Assembly (NCBI GenBank): GCA_018268135.1 | Contig: JAFDXD010000017.1 | Location: 1-64,000, forward strand | Direction of reading: 5' to 3' | Origin: Bacteroidota bacterium | GTDB taxonomy: Bacteria; Bacteroidota; Bacteroidia; Chitinophagales; Chitinophagaceae | Length of the DNA stretch: 64,000 nucleotides | In this document: positions 44,160 to 52,556 of the stretch, in pieces | Numbering within the stretch: the stretch's first letter is position 1 | Layout of the letters: each line of letters begins with the position of its first letter | Position numbers and translations under genes: made by a program | Notes under the pieces: model-generated | Databases searched by the model: none | Told to the model about the DNA's origin: nothing | Seen by the model: only the letters and a program-made list of their open reading frames with translations

Positions 44160-44745
44160 CTTTTTCCATTTTTCTATTCTGATATTTTCTCCATAAAATG
44201 ATGCCCGGTATTAACCATGCAAACAAGCCGCTGGCAGCCATTAAAAGCATATCAATTTTTGCTTCGGTAAATACACTGATAATACTAAATACCCAGCAAA
44301 GAATACCACCAATTATCAGAGGCTTAAACTTTACAATGCCACCTGTGATAAATGTGGGTATTCCATATAATATCATAAATAATGTACTGCTCTCGTTGCT
44401 GCCATACTTTGAGTTATAAAATGACATCAAAAAAATGGCTATGCCAAAAGCTGTCCATACAAATGAAATAGAATCTTCATCTAAAGATTGAAATTTTCTT
44501 TGTTTCTTTTCTTTAATTGAAAAAAATATTTGTACAAATAACGCTACAAAAACCAGTAGCCAAATATTAAAATCCAGATGTATTGAAAACTGTAGTTGAG
44601 CCCAGGTAACCAGGCTGCATATTACTATTAATACGCCCCACACAATTGAAGCTGTGCCTTTAGTAACATAGCTTTTTTTTGCTTTTTTAATCATGCTATC
44701 TATGAGCCTGATACTATCTTCGTATGAAAACTCACTATTTTCCAT
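44149..44745 (-). CDS. Integral membrane protein of the TonB-receptor operon
   Basis: 198 residues. Cytoplasmic N-terminus (FSYEDSIRLIDSMIKKAKKSYVTKG), then six hydrophobic spans, for example SIVWGVLIVICSLVTWAQL, FNIWLLVFVALFVQIFFSI, FVWTAFGIAIFLMSFY, LFMILYGIPTFITGGIV and LLMAASGLFAWLIPGIIL, and a basic tail. No family name. Pairing with a winged-helix regulator gene through an 11-base overlap suggests it senses a signal or controls the regulator. Confidence 0.72.
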   Translation of the reverse strand: MENSEFSYEDSIRLIDSMIKKAKKSYVTKGTASIVWGVLIVICSLVTWAQLQFSIHLDFNIWLLVFVALFVQIFFSIKEKKQRKFQSLDEDSISFVWTAFGIAIFLMSFYNSKYGSNESSTLFMILYGIPTFITGGIVKFKPLIIGGILCWVFSIISVFTEAKIDMLLMAASGLFAWLIPGIILWRKYQNRKMEKDGI

Positions 44746-44774
44746 ATACTTGTTTTATTAATTTTTATTTTTCA

Positions 44775-45416
44775 TTATTTACACTCATCAAGTATTTGCT
44801 TTGTTCTTTGCAAGCCCCAGTTAGGGTACAAGTCAGATACAGGCTTAAAGGATGCATACTTTTGTAATGCAATATTTAATATGTCGGATGCCGCTTTACA
44901 GCCACCGCCAAATTGCTCAGGTGTATTTTTAATTGTTTGTCCTTTTAAATAATAGGGGCGTGGATTGCTGTCATCCTGCTTCATTGCATCTTGCAGGGCA
45001 GTTTCACTTGCCATACCATATTCCATATATCGCTGCATGGGGTTTACCAGCAGGTGGCATATAGCAATCATACTTTTTACACAGCTAATCTCTGAATTGT
45101 TAGGCGATAATGAATCTGCTTTGTTTAACAAACTTGTGGCCTTATCAGCTATTGCATCACATTTAGATTTATCCTGCTCCATAAAACCGCTACTCACCTG
45201 GCAAAATGCTGCATAATAATAAGGGAGCCACTGGCTTTTTTCTGCCATTGCAATCCGCTCAAAATTATTAGCCAACGATACCATGTTGGTGGTAGAGGTA
45301 AAAGAGCTGTCAATTAAAGCAATATTAGTTTTCATGGCAGCTACATATTTATCGCTTTGTGCAAATAGCAACCCTGATGAAATTAGCAGAGCAGTACATA
45401 AGATTATCTTTTTCAT
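44775..45416 (-). CDS. Secreted helical-repeat (TPR-like) protein
   Basis: 213 residues with signal peptide (1-20, ending LLFAQ). The mature part has several TPR-like helices: ANNFERIAMAEKSQWLPYYYAAFCQV, KATSLLNKADSLSPNNSEISCVKSMIAICHLL, ETALQDAMKQDDSNPRPYYLKGQ and KAASDILNIALQKY. Six cysteines suggest disulfides in the periplasm. Role unknown. It lies 31 bp after the TonB receptor gene and 29 bp before the membrane-protein gene. Confidence 0.72.
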   Translation of the reverse strand: MKKIILCTALLISSGLLFAQSDKYVAAMKTNIALIDSSFTSTTNMVSLANNFERIAMAEKSQWLPYYYAAFCQVSSGFMEQDKSKCDAIADKATSLLNKADSLSPNNSEISCVKSMIAICHLLVNPMQRYMEYGMASETALQDAMKQDDSNPRPYYLKGQTIKNTPEQFGGGCKAASDILNIALQKYASFKPVSDLYPNWGLQRTKQILDECK

Positions 45417-45447
45417 TTGTGTTAATTTTTAATGTATGTAAAAGTTG

Positions 45448-47709
45448 TTATAAATTATTATTAATGGCGTCCTGGGTTCTGTCAATACCAAAGCTTAGGA
45501 AACAGCCAATGTACAAAAAGCGTTTAGCCGGTGGCGTTACTGCTACTTTATTAGAGTTAAAAGTAGCGTATTGAAATGTATAAATTTGCTTTTGGCCCAG
45601 TACATTGCTAAGCGACACTACCCATACTAAAAATGATTTTCTTTTTGTATCCCCCAGATGAGGAAGATAATTCAGGCTAAAACTTAAGTTATTATAGTTA
45701 ATGGTAGTGCCGGCATCTGCCAGGGTGTATTTATTTTGAGTAGAATTATACTGCAAGTTGTAATAGGGCCTGCCTGTAGCAAAGTTATAGCTTGCATTAA
45801 AACCCATTTTCCAGGGTAGTACAAATTTTTTTACTACCAACGAAGCCGTATGCTTTGCTGCAAAGTTGGGGGTCATTTCAAAAGGGAAATTTAGGTAATT
45901 TCTTTTGGTATCGAGATACGAATAAGACACCCAGTAATCTAAATTCTTAAATGTTTTTTTATCTCTCCAAAATATTTCAACTCCCTGTGCATAGCCAAAA
46001 CCTGAATTATCTGATGCTAAAAGCCGGCCAAAATTATCTGTATTGGTTTTGTAAAGATGGTTGTATTTTTTATAAAATATTTCAGTTCTAAAAATTCTGT
46101 CATTGTGCTGCTTTTGATATTGTAAAATATAATGAGTAGCCATCGCAAAGCCTAAAGCCTGGTTAGTAGTAGGCAGGTACTTGGTTTCGGGGTTTTGATA
46201 AAAAATACCATAGGCAAAAGATGCCTGGCCATTATTTTTAAATTTATAGGCAAAAGAAACTCTTGGCGCAATATTCCATTTTTTCATTAAAGCAGAGTAC
46301 TCCATACGGCCGCCTGTTTTAGCCGCAATATCATTTGTAATATAAAAATCGGTTTCTGCAAAGGCTGCTGTTAAATTATCCTTTACAATATTATCATATT
46401 TTGAGCCATCATACAATGTGTAGGTTGCTTTTTCATTGCTATACAAATGCTCCACTCCAAAGCGGAGTGTGTTTAGCCCCTTCATCCTTTTTTCAAAAAC
46501 AATTTTAGCCTGTGCATACCTGTCTTTATTTTGTAAGTTAAAATTTTTGTAAGCATATCCTGCTGGCAATGTAAATACCTGTTTCGTATTATTTGCATCC
46601 TGCAGTTCATTGATAATATTATCTTTATTGGTGCTAAAACTTAATCCGGTATTCAGCTTCCAGCCATTTCCAATACTTTCTCTCCAGCTTAAATTATGAT
46701 AAGTATTTAGGTTCTCAATATTAAAAGCATCTTTTAAATTCATGGAGTCAATATCAGGGTTTTTAATTCCTACCCTGTTCCAACTCAGATAGCCGTAATA
46801 TTTTATCATACCGCCATTTTTTGTTTTGATACGAAAGTTTGCATCACCCTGGTGGTACATTGGGGTTATATAAAAATCTTGTTTCTGTTTTATCGCAGCA
46901 AAGGCAAGCGCAAGGTTTGTATAATTATAAGTTACTCCCCATGATGATTTTTTATTTTTTGATAATTTTTGAATACCGGCTCCGGCACCTATTACCGAAA
47001 AATTGAGGCTGGCTTCTGTTTTATCTGGCAAATCTTTACTTTCTAATATCAGGGCTGCTGATAAAGCCTGCCCATACAATGCCGAGTAGCCTCCGGCACT
47101 AAATACAGTACCTTTAAACAAAAAAGGATTAAAGCGCCCCCTGGTAGCCAGCCCGGGAAGACTGCTGTAAAAAAAGTTGTTTACTAAATTACCATCTATA
47201 AAAATTTTACTTTCTGTAGCGGTACCGCCTCTTACAAATAACCCTTCTGACTCTCCTACCTGCTGCGCCCCCGGTAGTGTTTTTAAAGCTCCGGTAATAT
47301 CACCATTGGCGCTTGCAGTAGTTACAATATCAAGATCTGAAAGTACGGTTCCCTTTTTTTTATCTCCGGCCTCAAAACTACCGGCTGTAATGGTAACGGC
47401 ATTTAATTCAGTTATTAATTCTTTTATTGATATATTGATCCTGATTTCTTTGCCTACAATATTTATACTTTTTTCAAATGTATTATAGCCTGATAATGAA
47501 GTTTCCAGTAGGTGATCACCTGTTTCTGAGGTTGTAAATGAGAAATTACCCAGCGAGTCGGTGGTAGCGCCATCATAAGAATCTTTGATAGAAATGCTGC
47601 CTCCCTGCAATGGCTTTTTTTTGTAATCTGTAAGAGTCCCATATATTTTAGTCTGCCCTTCAGATTTAAATCCTGCTACCATCAGCATTAGTATAAGTAT
47701 CTTTTTCAC
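45448..47709 (-). CDS. TonB-dependent outer-membrane receptor
   Basis: 753 residues, start GTG at 47709, which alone restores a basic n-region (MKKILILMLMVAGFKSEG) for the signal peptide. Order: a CarboxypepD-reg-like domain (20-100: IYGTLTDYKKKPLQGGSISIKDSYDGATTDSLGNFSF), plug (115-220: ALKTLPGAQQVGESEGLFVRGG) and a 22-strand barrel to the end (GVEIFWRDKKTFKNLDYWVSYSYLDTKRNY, YNLQYNSTQNKY). Imports an unknown substrate such as a chelate, vitamin or oligomer. No SusD-type gene follows, unlike glycan receptors. Head of the four-gene operon. Confidence 0.9.
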   Translation of the reverse strand: MKKILILMLMVAGFKSEGQTKIYGTLTDYKKKPLQGGSISIKDSYDGATTDSLGNFSFTTSETGDHLLETSLSGYNTFEKSINIVGKEIRINISIKELITELNAVTITAGSFEAGDKKKGTVLSDLDIVTTASANGDITGALKTLPGAQQVGESEGLFVRGGTATESKIFIDGNLVNNFFYSSLPGLATRGRFNPFLFKGTVFSAGGYSALYGQALSAALILESKDLPDKTEASLNFSVIGAGAGIQKLSKNKKSSWGVTYNYTNLALAFAAIKQKQDFYITPMYHQGDANFRIKTKNGGMIKYYGYLSWNRVGIKNPDIDSMNLKDAFNIENLNTYHNLSWRESIGNGWKLNTGLSFSTNKDNIINELQDANNTKQVFTLPAGYAYKNFNLQNKDRYAQAKIVFEKRMKGLNTLRFGVEHLYSNEKATYTLYDGSKYDNIVKDNLTAAFAETDFYITNDIAAKTGGRMEYSALMKKWNIAPRVSFAYKFKNNGQASFAYGIFYQNPETKYLPTTNQALGFAMATHYILQYQKQHNDRIFRTEIFYKKYNHLYKTNTDNFGRLLASDNSGFGYAQGVEIFWRDKKTFKNLDYWVSYSYLDTKRNYLNFPFEMTPNFAAKHTASLVVKKFVLPWKMGFNASYNFATGRPYYNLQYNSTQNKYTLADAGTTINYNNLSFSLNYLPHLGDTKRKSFLVWVVSLSNVLGQKQIYTFQYATFNSNKVAVTPPAKRFLYIGCFLSFGIDRTQDAINNNL

Positions 47710-47725
47710 AATTGTAAATTTATTA

Positions 47726-47733
47726 CAAACGTA
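47726..47733 (-). promoter_or_regulatory. -7 box TACGTTTG of the TonB-receptor operon
   Basis: Exact TAnnTTTG on the minus strand, 16 bases before the GTG start. Confidence 0.55.
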
Positions 47734-47979
47734 GATTAGTTTATTTTATAAACCAAATTATTTTATCATTATTTATTTCATTCACCATTGATTAACAAGG
47801 CAAAAAGGGGGAACGAAATTAAATTTAAACAATTGATTATTAATATTTTGTAAACCAATACGTCGTTGTTAAAGCTATAGAAAGCAGCTTATTAAACTTA
47901 TTAACATCAAAAAAAAATAATTTTTTTTTGTGGGTGCAATCTGTAATTTAGCAACAGAATTTAATGGGTTAGTAAGTAT

Positions 47980-48007
47980 AAAGGGCCAGCAGAAATGTTG
48001 GTCCTTT
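47980..48007 (+). terminator. Terminator-like hairpin with GAAA loop
   Basis: AAAGGGCCAGCA pairs with TGTTGGTCCTTT (12 pairs, two G-T) around GAAA, followed by TTACTTTTT. The only candidate transcript before it is short. It may end a small RNA beginning near 47958. Confidence 0.5.
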
Positions 48008-48152
48008 TACTTTTTAGTAAATCATAGCAACTATTTTTTTTGTAAAATCGTTATTGTGTTATTTTATTTTTTTCTCGTCATACAAATGATATAACCTTTA
48101 CAAAAAATACATTTTCATTTAATTACATTTTTTTCATTAGTTACCTGGGCGC

Positions 48153-48160
48153 TAACTTTA
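48153..48160 (+). promoter_or_regulatory. Probable -7 box TAACTTTA of radA
   Basis: One mismatch to TAnnTTTG; it ends four bases before the radA ATG, so the mRNA would lack a leader. Confidence 0.35.
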
Positions 48161-48164
48161 CTTT

Positions 48165-49538
48165 ATGAGTAAAACTAAATCAGCTTTTTTTTGTCAGCAA
48201 TGTGGATATGAAAGTGCAAAATGGCTAGGCAAATGTCCATCATGCAATCAATGGAATACTTTTGTAGAAGAAGTAATTACAAAAGGGAATAACAAAATAG
48301 AAAAAGACGACTGGAAAGAATTTAACGGCGTATCAAAATTAAAAACCATTTCGATAAATGAAGTAAGCAGCGCCGAAGAAAAAAGAATAGTAACATCAGA
48401 TAGCGAATTGAATAGAGTATTAGGGGGCGGCATTGTAGCAGGTAGTATTGTATTAGTTGCCGGAGAGCCTGGCATTGGCAAATCTACTTTGTTTTTACAA
48501 GTAGGATTAAAATTAAATGATGTAGTTACCTTATATATTAGTGGCGAAGAAAGTGAACAGCAGATAAAGATGCGTGCCGACCGTATTGGTTTTGCAAATG
48601 ATCAATTTTACTTACTTACAGAAACCGATACCCAAACTATATTTAAAGAAATAAAAAAATTAAAACCTCAACTTGTAATTGTTGATTCCATTCAAACTTT
48701 ACAATCGCCGTATGTAGAGTCATCACCCGGCAGCATTAGCCAGATAAGAGAAACTGCTGCAGAGCTGCAGCGTTTTGCAAAAGAAACCAACACGCCTGTA
48801 TTTTTAATTGGCCATATTACCAAAGATGGCAATATAGCCGGGCCTAAAATATTAGAGCACATGGTAGATACCGTATTGCAGTTTGAAGGCGACAGGCATT
48901 ATGCATACAGAATATTGCGAACACTCAAAAACCGTTTTGGTTCTACAAGCGAATTAGGTATATATGAAATGAATACAGATGGAATGCGTAGTGTAACGAA
49001 CCCAAGCGAAATATTAATTACACAAAAAGAAGATCAGCTTAGTGGTATTGCTATTGCTGCAACGGTAGAAGGTATAAGGCCTTTACTTATAGAAACACAG
49101 GCGCTTGTAACACAAAGTGTATATGGCACTCCGCAAAGAACTGTAAGTGGGTTTGACTTAAGGCGCTTGCAATTGCTACTGGCAGTATTAGAAAAAAGAG
49201 GCGGTTTTCATTTTGGGGTAAAAGATGTATTCATCAATATTGCAGGCGGTATTAAAGTAGAAGACCCTTCAATAGACCTTGCCATTGTGTGTGCCCTGCT
49301 TAGTAGTTATGAAGATGTACCCCTGCCACAACATATTTGTTTTGCGGGCGAAGTAGGGCTGAGCGGCGAAATAAGAGCCGTAAACAGAATAGAACAAAGA
49401 ATTGCAGAAGCAGAAAAATTAGGTTTTGAAAAAATAATAGTAAGTAAATACAATGCAAAGCTATTAGCCAAATTAAAATTAAATATACAGGTGGTAGCTT
49501 TAGGCAAAGTAGAGGAAGTGTACCAGTATTTGTTTTAA
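48165..49538 (+). CDS. radA: DNA repair protein RadA
   Basis: 457 residues. RecA-like ATPase that assists branch migration and recombination repair. N-terminal zinc finger C-QQ-C then LGKCPSC, Walker A GEPGIGKST, Walker B VIVDSIQTL, the RadA motif KNRFGST, and a C-terminal Lon-like domain (VFINIAGGIKVEDPSIDLAIVCALLSSYEDVPL, GEVGLSGEIRAVNRIEQRI). Complete. comF follows 24 bp later. Confidence 0.96.
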   Translation: MSKTKSAFFCQQCGYESAKWLGKCPSCNQWNTFVEEVITKGNNKIEKDDWKEFNGVSKLKTISINEVSSAEEKRIVTSDSELNRVLGGGIVAGSIVLVAGEPGIGKSTLFLQVGLKLNDVVTLYISGEESEQQIKMRADRIGFANDQFYLLTETDTQTIFKEIKKLKPQLVIVDSIQTLQSPYVESSPGSISQIRETAAELQRFAKETNTPVFLIGHITKDGNIAGPKILEHMVDTVLQFEGDRHYAYRILRTLKNRFGSTSELGIYEMNTDGMRSVTNPSEILITQKEDQLSGIAIAATVEGIRPLLIETQALVTQSVYGTPQRTVSGFDLRRLQLLLAVLEKRGGFHFGVKDVFINIAGGIKVEDPSIDLAIVCALLSSYEDVPLPQHICFAGEVGLSGEIRAVNRIEQRIAEAEKLGFEKIIVSKYNAKLLAKLKLNIQVVALGKVEEVYQYLF

Positions 49539-49562
49539 TTTTATAAAAATTAATCCGCCGTT

Positions 49563-50264
49563 TTGTTTTCTTTAAAAAATATTTTTACAGATGCCATGCA
49601 TCTGTTTTATCCGCACACATGTATTGGCTGCGGCAGCGATCTCTTATCAAAAAACGAACAGGTATGCATTAAATGCCTTCGTATATTACCACACACCGGC
49701 TTTGAAAATATAAAAAACAATTCAGTAGAAAGAATATTTACAGGTAGGGTTCCCATTGAGGATGCTACAGCAGAATTTTATTTTTCTAAAACGCAATTGA
49801 TTCAACATTTAATTCACCAGTTAAAGTATAAGGGCAATAAAGAAATTGGTATTTACCTTGGCTCTATTTTGGGAAAAAATATTTTGAAAAGCTCCTATTT
49901 TAAAAATATAGATTACCTCATTCCCCTGCCGCTATATCCCGACAAAGAATATAAACGTGGGTACAACCAGGCCGAAATTATTTGCAATGGCATGGCCTCT
50001 GTACTAAATATACCGCTACATACTAAAAATGTAATCAGGCAAAGATTTACTGCTACACAAACAAAAAAAAGACGAACAGAAAGATGGCAAAATGTAGAAG
50101 GAAGTTTTATTGTAAAAAATTATGAGGCGCTTGAAGGCAAAAATATTTTACTGGTAGATGATGTAATTACTACAGGCGCCACATTAGAGGCCTGCTCCCA
50201 GGCTCTTTCGGCAGTAAAAGATATTACAATTAATATTGCTACACTTGCCATCGCCAGTAAATAA
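49563..50264 (+). CDS. comF: ComF family phosphoribosyltransferase-like protein
   Basis: 233 residues from a TTG at 49563; ATG at 49596 would remove eleven residues (MFSLKNIFTDA) that look native. A zinc ribbon (CIGCGSDLL, CIKCLRILP), then YKGNKEIGIYLGSILG, LIPLPLYPDKEYKRGYNQAEIIC, RFTATQTKKRRTERWQNVEGSF and the PRPP loop ILLVDDVITTGATLEAC. In competent bacteria the family helps move incoming single-stranded DNA, and elsewhere the role is unclear. It probably shares a transcript with radA. Confidence 0.88.
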   Translation: MFSLKNIFTDAMHLFYPHTCIGCGSDLLSKNEQVCIKCLRILPHTGFENIKNNSVERIFTGRVPIEDATAEFYFSKTQLIQHLIHQLKYKGNKEIGIYLGSILGKNILKSSYFKNIDYLIPLPLYPDKEYKRGYNQAEIICNGMASVLNIPLHTKNVIRQRFTATQTKKRRTERWQNVEGSFIVKNYEALEGKNILLVDDVITTGATLEACSQALSAVKDITINIATLAIASK

Positions 50265-50368
50265 ATAAGGTAAACACTTTTTGTTAAAAATATGAGTAAC
50301 TCCATCCCATTGATATAAAATTACCCCCCGCTTATCCAATGCAAATTTTAGTATTGAAAAATTTCATG

Positions 50369-50376
50369 TAGGTTTG
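50369..50376 (+). promoter_or_regulatory. -7 box TAGGTTTG abutting the beta-helix lipoprotein gene
   Basis: Exact TAnnTTTG with five bases (TTTCA) before the ATG at 50382. A leaderless transcript is expected. Confidence 0.6.
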
Positions 50377-50381
50377 TTTCA

Positions 50382-51779
50382 ATGAAAAAAAGGCAATTAA
50401 TTTTCCTCGTTGGCTGTATGATGGTATTGTTTTTTTCCTGCAAAAAAGAAAGCTATATCACCAGCCGGGATGCAAGGCTTGGCATTAGCGCCGATACTAT
50501 AAAGTTTGATACCGTATTTACCAATACCGGCTCAGTTACCAGGTCATTTATCATTAGTAATAATAATAGCCAAAGATTAACCCTACACTCGGTAAAATTA
50601 TCCGGAGGCGCTAACTCTCCATTTAAAATAAATATTAATGGCATGCCAAATGAAGCAAATGATATTGACATTGCTGCCAATGATAGTATTTATGTATTTG
50701 TATCTATTACAGTCAATCCATCTAATGCCAACCTGCCATTTATATTAAGCGATAGCATTGCCATCAACTATAATGGCAATACAAAATATGTACAGCTAAG
50801 GGCTTATGGGCAAAATGCAGTGTTTTTAAATAATGCCGTTATTACCGGCAATACTACCTGGAGTAATTCATTGCCCTATGTAATATTAGGAAGTATAAGA
50901 GTAGATAATAATGCTACGCTTACCATTCCATCTGGCACCAAAGTATTTTTGCATGGCAATGCCCCCTTTATTGTAGATGGCACATTAATCGTAAGCGGTA
51001 CCATTACAAATAAAGTAATATTTGCAGGCGACCGCTTAGATGACCCCTACAATAAATTACCATCTTCCTGGCCGGGCATTTATTTTAGAAACAATAGCAA
51101 AGACAACCAGATAAAATTTGCAGTTATTAAAAATGCTTATGATGCCATAGTTGTACAGCAGCCATCTGTAAATGCCAACCCTAAGTTAACACTACAGCAA
51201 TCCATTATTGATAATGCTTATGATGCCGGCCTGCTTTGCATCAATACTTATGTGCAGGCAGATAATTGCTTAATTAGCAATTGTGGCAACAATATTAATA
51301 TACAACTTGGTGGTACCTATTTCTTTACCAACTGTACAGTAGCAGCATATTCAAATATTTATTTAGCCCATAGCAACCCTGTACTTTCTTTAAGAGATTA
51401 TGCTGAAAATGCTCCCCCGGCCTATGCTGCATTAAATGCCAACTTTACCAATTGCATATTTTGGGGCGACGAGAGCTCGGTAGCCAATGAAATAATTACC
51501 CTCAAAAAAGGGAGCAATGCGTTTACTGTAAATTTGGATCATTGTTTGTACAAGGCTACTAATGACCCTGCAAATGTTACTTTATCATCTGTAATAAAAA
51601 ATCAGGATCCATCTTTTGATAGTATAGATGCAACTCATTTATATTATAATTTTAGAATCACCAAAAATGCCAATGCCCCAGGTATTAATAAAGGCATTGC
51701 AAGCATTTATACTAAAGACCTTGATGATAATAACCGGGCTGTAGGCATTACAGATATTGGATGCTATGAAAAACAGTAA
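50382..51779 (+). CDS. Lipoprotein with right-handed beta-helix-like domain
   Basis: 465 residues. Signal peptide with lipobox-like LFFSC (C20). Residues 30-150 are an immunoglobulin-like domain with DTIKFDTVFTNTGSVTRSFIISNNN. From 165 to about 430 repeated short strands with N and G turns (NNATLTIPSGTKVFLHGNAPFIVDGTLIVSGTI, ADNCLISNCGNNINIQLGGTYFFTNCTVAA, FTNCIFW) form a pectate-lyase-like parallel helix. Such folds bind or cut polysaccharide, but no catalytic site is visible. Ends VGITDIGCYEKQ, the common closing signature of this family. Anchored in a membrane, probably the outer one. Confidence 0.75.
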   Translation: MKKRQLIFLVGCMMVLFFSCKKESYITSRDARLGISADTIKFDTVFTNTGSVTRSFIISNNNSQRLTLHSVKLSGGANSPFKININGMPNEANDIDIAANDSIYVFVSITVNPSNANLPFILSDSIAINYNGNTKYVQLRAYGQNAVFLNNAVITGNTTWSNSLPYVILGSIRVDNNATLTIPSGTKVFLHGNAPFIVDGTLIVSGTITNKVIFAGDRLDDPYNKLPSSWPGIYFRNNSKDNQIKFAVIKNAYDAIVVQQPSVNANPKLTLQQSIIDNAYDAGLLCINTYVQADNCLISNCGNNINIQLGGTYFFTNCTVAAYSNIYLAHSNPVLSLRDYAENAPPAYAALNANFTNCIFWGDESSVANEIITLKKGSNAFTVNLDHCLYKATNDPANVTLSSVIKNQDPSFDSIDATHLYYNFRITKNANAPGINKGIASIYTKDLDDNNRAVGITDIGCYEKQ

Positions 51780-51833
51780 ACCTTTTTAGTTAATTGTACG
51801 TATATATTTATTTAACTCAATAAAAAGAATAAA

Positions 51834-52400
51834 ATGCTAAAACTTATCGCCATTGCCGCAGCAACCGTTGCCTGCATGGCTCCATCAAAAAAAGCTGAAA
51901 ACGCAATACAAACTTCCTCTTCAGCAACTTTGCCATCCATTTATCAGTTTAAGGTAACTGCATTAGAAGGTGGCACCATTGATTTTTCAACCTTTAAAGG
52001 AAAAAAAATATTGGTAGTAAACACAGCATCAGAGTGTGGCTATACACCCCAATACAAAGGGCTGGAAGAGCTTTATGAAAAATATAAAAACAAGCTGGTG
52101 ATAGTAGGATTTCCGGCAAATAATTTTGGCGGGCAGGAACCCGGCAGCAATGCAGATATTAGAAAATTTTGTACAGATAATTACAGTGTTAGTTTTCCGA
52201 TGGCGGCAAAAATTTCTGTAAAAGGAGATGATATGGCACCAATTTACCATTGGCTTACCAGCAAAAGCGAAAACGGAGTACTTGATGCAAGCATTAGCTG
52301 GAATTTTAATAAATTTTTACTTGACGAAAACGGGCACTTACTGGCATATTTCCCAAGTAAGGTTACGCCCATGAGTGATGAAATCATCAGCAAGCTTTAA
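51834..52400 (+). CDS. Glutathione peroxidase family peroxidase
   Basis: 188 residues. An exported-type N-terminus (MLKLIAIAAATVACMAPSKK) with poor lipobox, then the peroxidase: VNTASECGYTPQYKGLEELYEKYK (peroxidatic C68, no selenocysteine), GFPANNFGGQEPGSNADIRKFC (a second cysteine, typical of thioredoxin-type members) and SWNFNKFLLDENGHLLAYF. Reduces hydroperoxides, probably with thioredoxin. Likely periplasmic. Followed by a terminator. Confidence 0.92.
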   Translation: MLKLIAIAAATVACMAPSKKAENAIQTSSSATLPSIYQFKVTALEGGTIDFSTFKGKKILVVNTASECGYTPQYKGLEELYEKYKNKLVIVGFPANNFGGQEPGSNADIRKFCTDNYSVSFPMAAKISVKGDDMAPIYHWLTSKSENGVLDASISWNFNKFLLDENGHLLAYFPSKVTPMSDEIISKL

Positions 52401-52407
52401 AAAAAAT

Positions 52408-52453
52408 AAACCCCTGAAATATTAATAACAGATATTGATATATCAGGGGTTTT
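52408..52453 (+). terminator. Terminator of the glutathione peroxidase gene
   Basis: AAACCCCTGA (52408-52417) pairs with TCAGGGGTTT (52443-52452). The 25-base interior can form further A-T pairs. T run follows. Confidence 0.82.
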
Positions 52454-52556
52454 GTATGTTTACTTCTACAGAAAAAAATTCGCCACAACATTTAATAGTC
52501 TCTTCCATACTTTTTCATTTTTTGCCCAACCATAAAAAATTGCCAAATTTGCAGCT

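Larger units (their letters stand above)
47734..48164. other. 431-bp part of the divergent region before radA
   Basis: No credible protein gene. It holds a stable hairpin (47980-48007), a weaker inverted repeat around 47873-47898, and a radA box TAACTTTA (48153-48160) four bases before the ATG. It also has a TAATTTAG (47944-47951) resembling a degenerate -7 box before the hairpin. A small RNA or an attenuator is possible. Confidence 0.5.
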
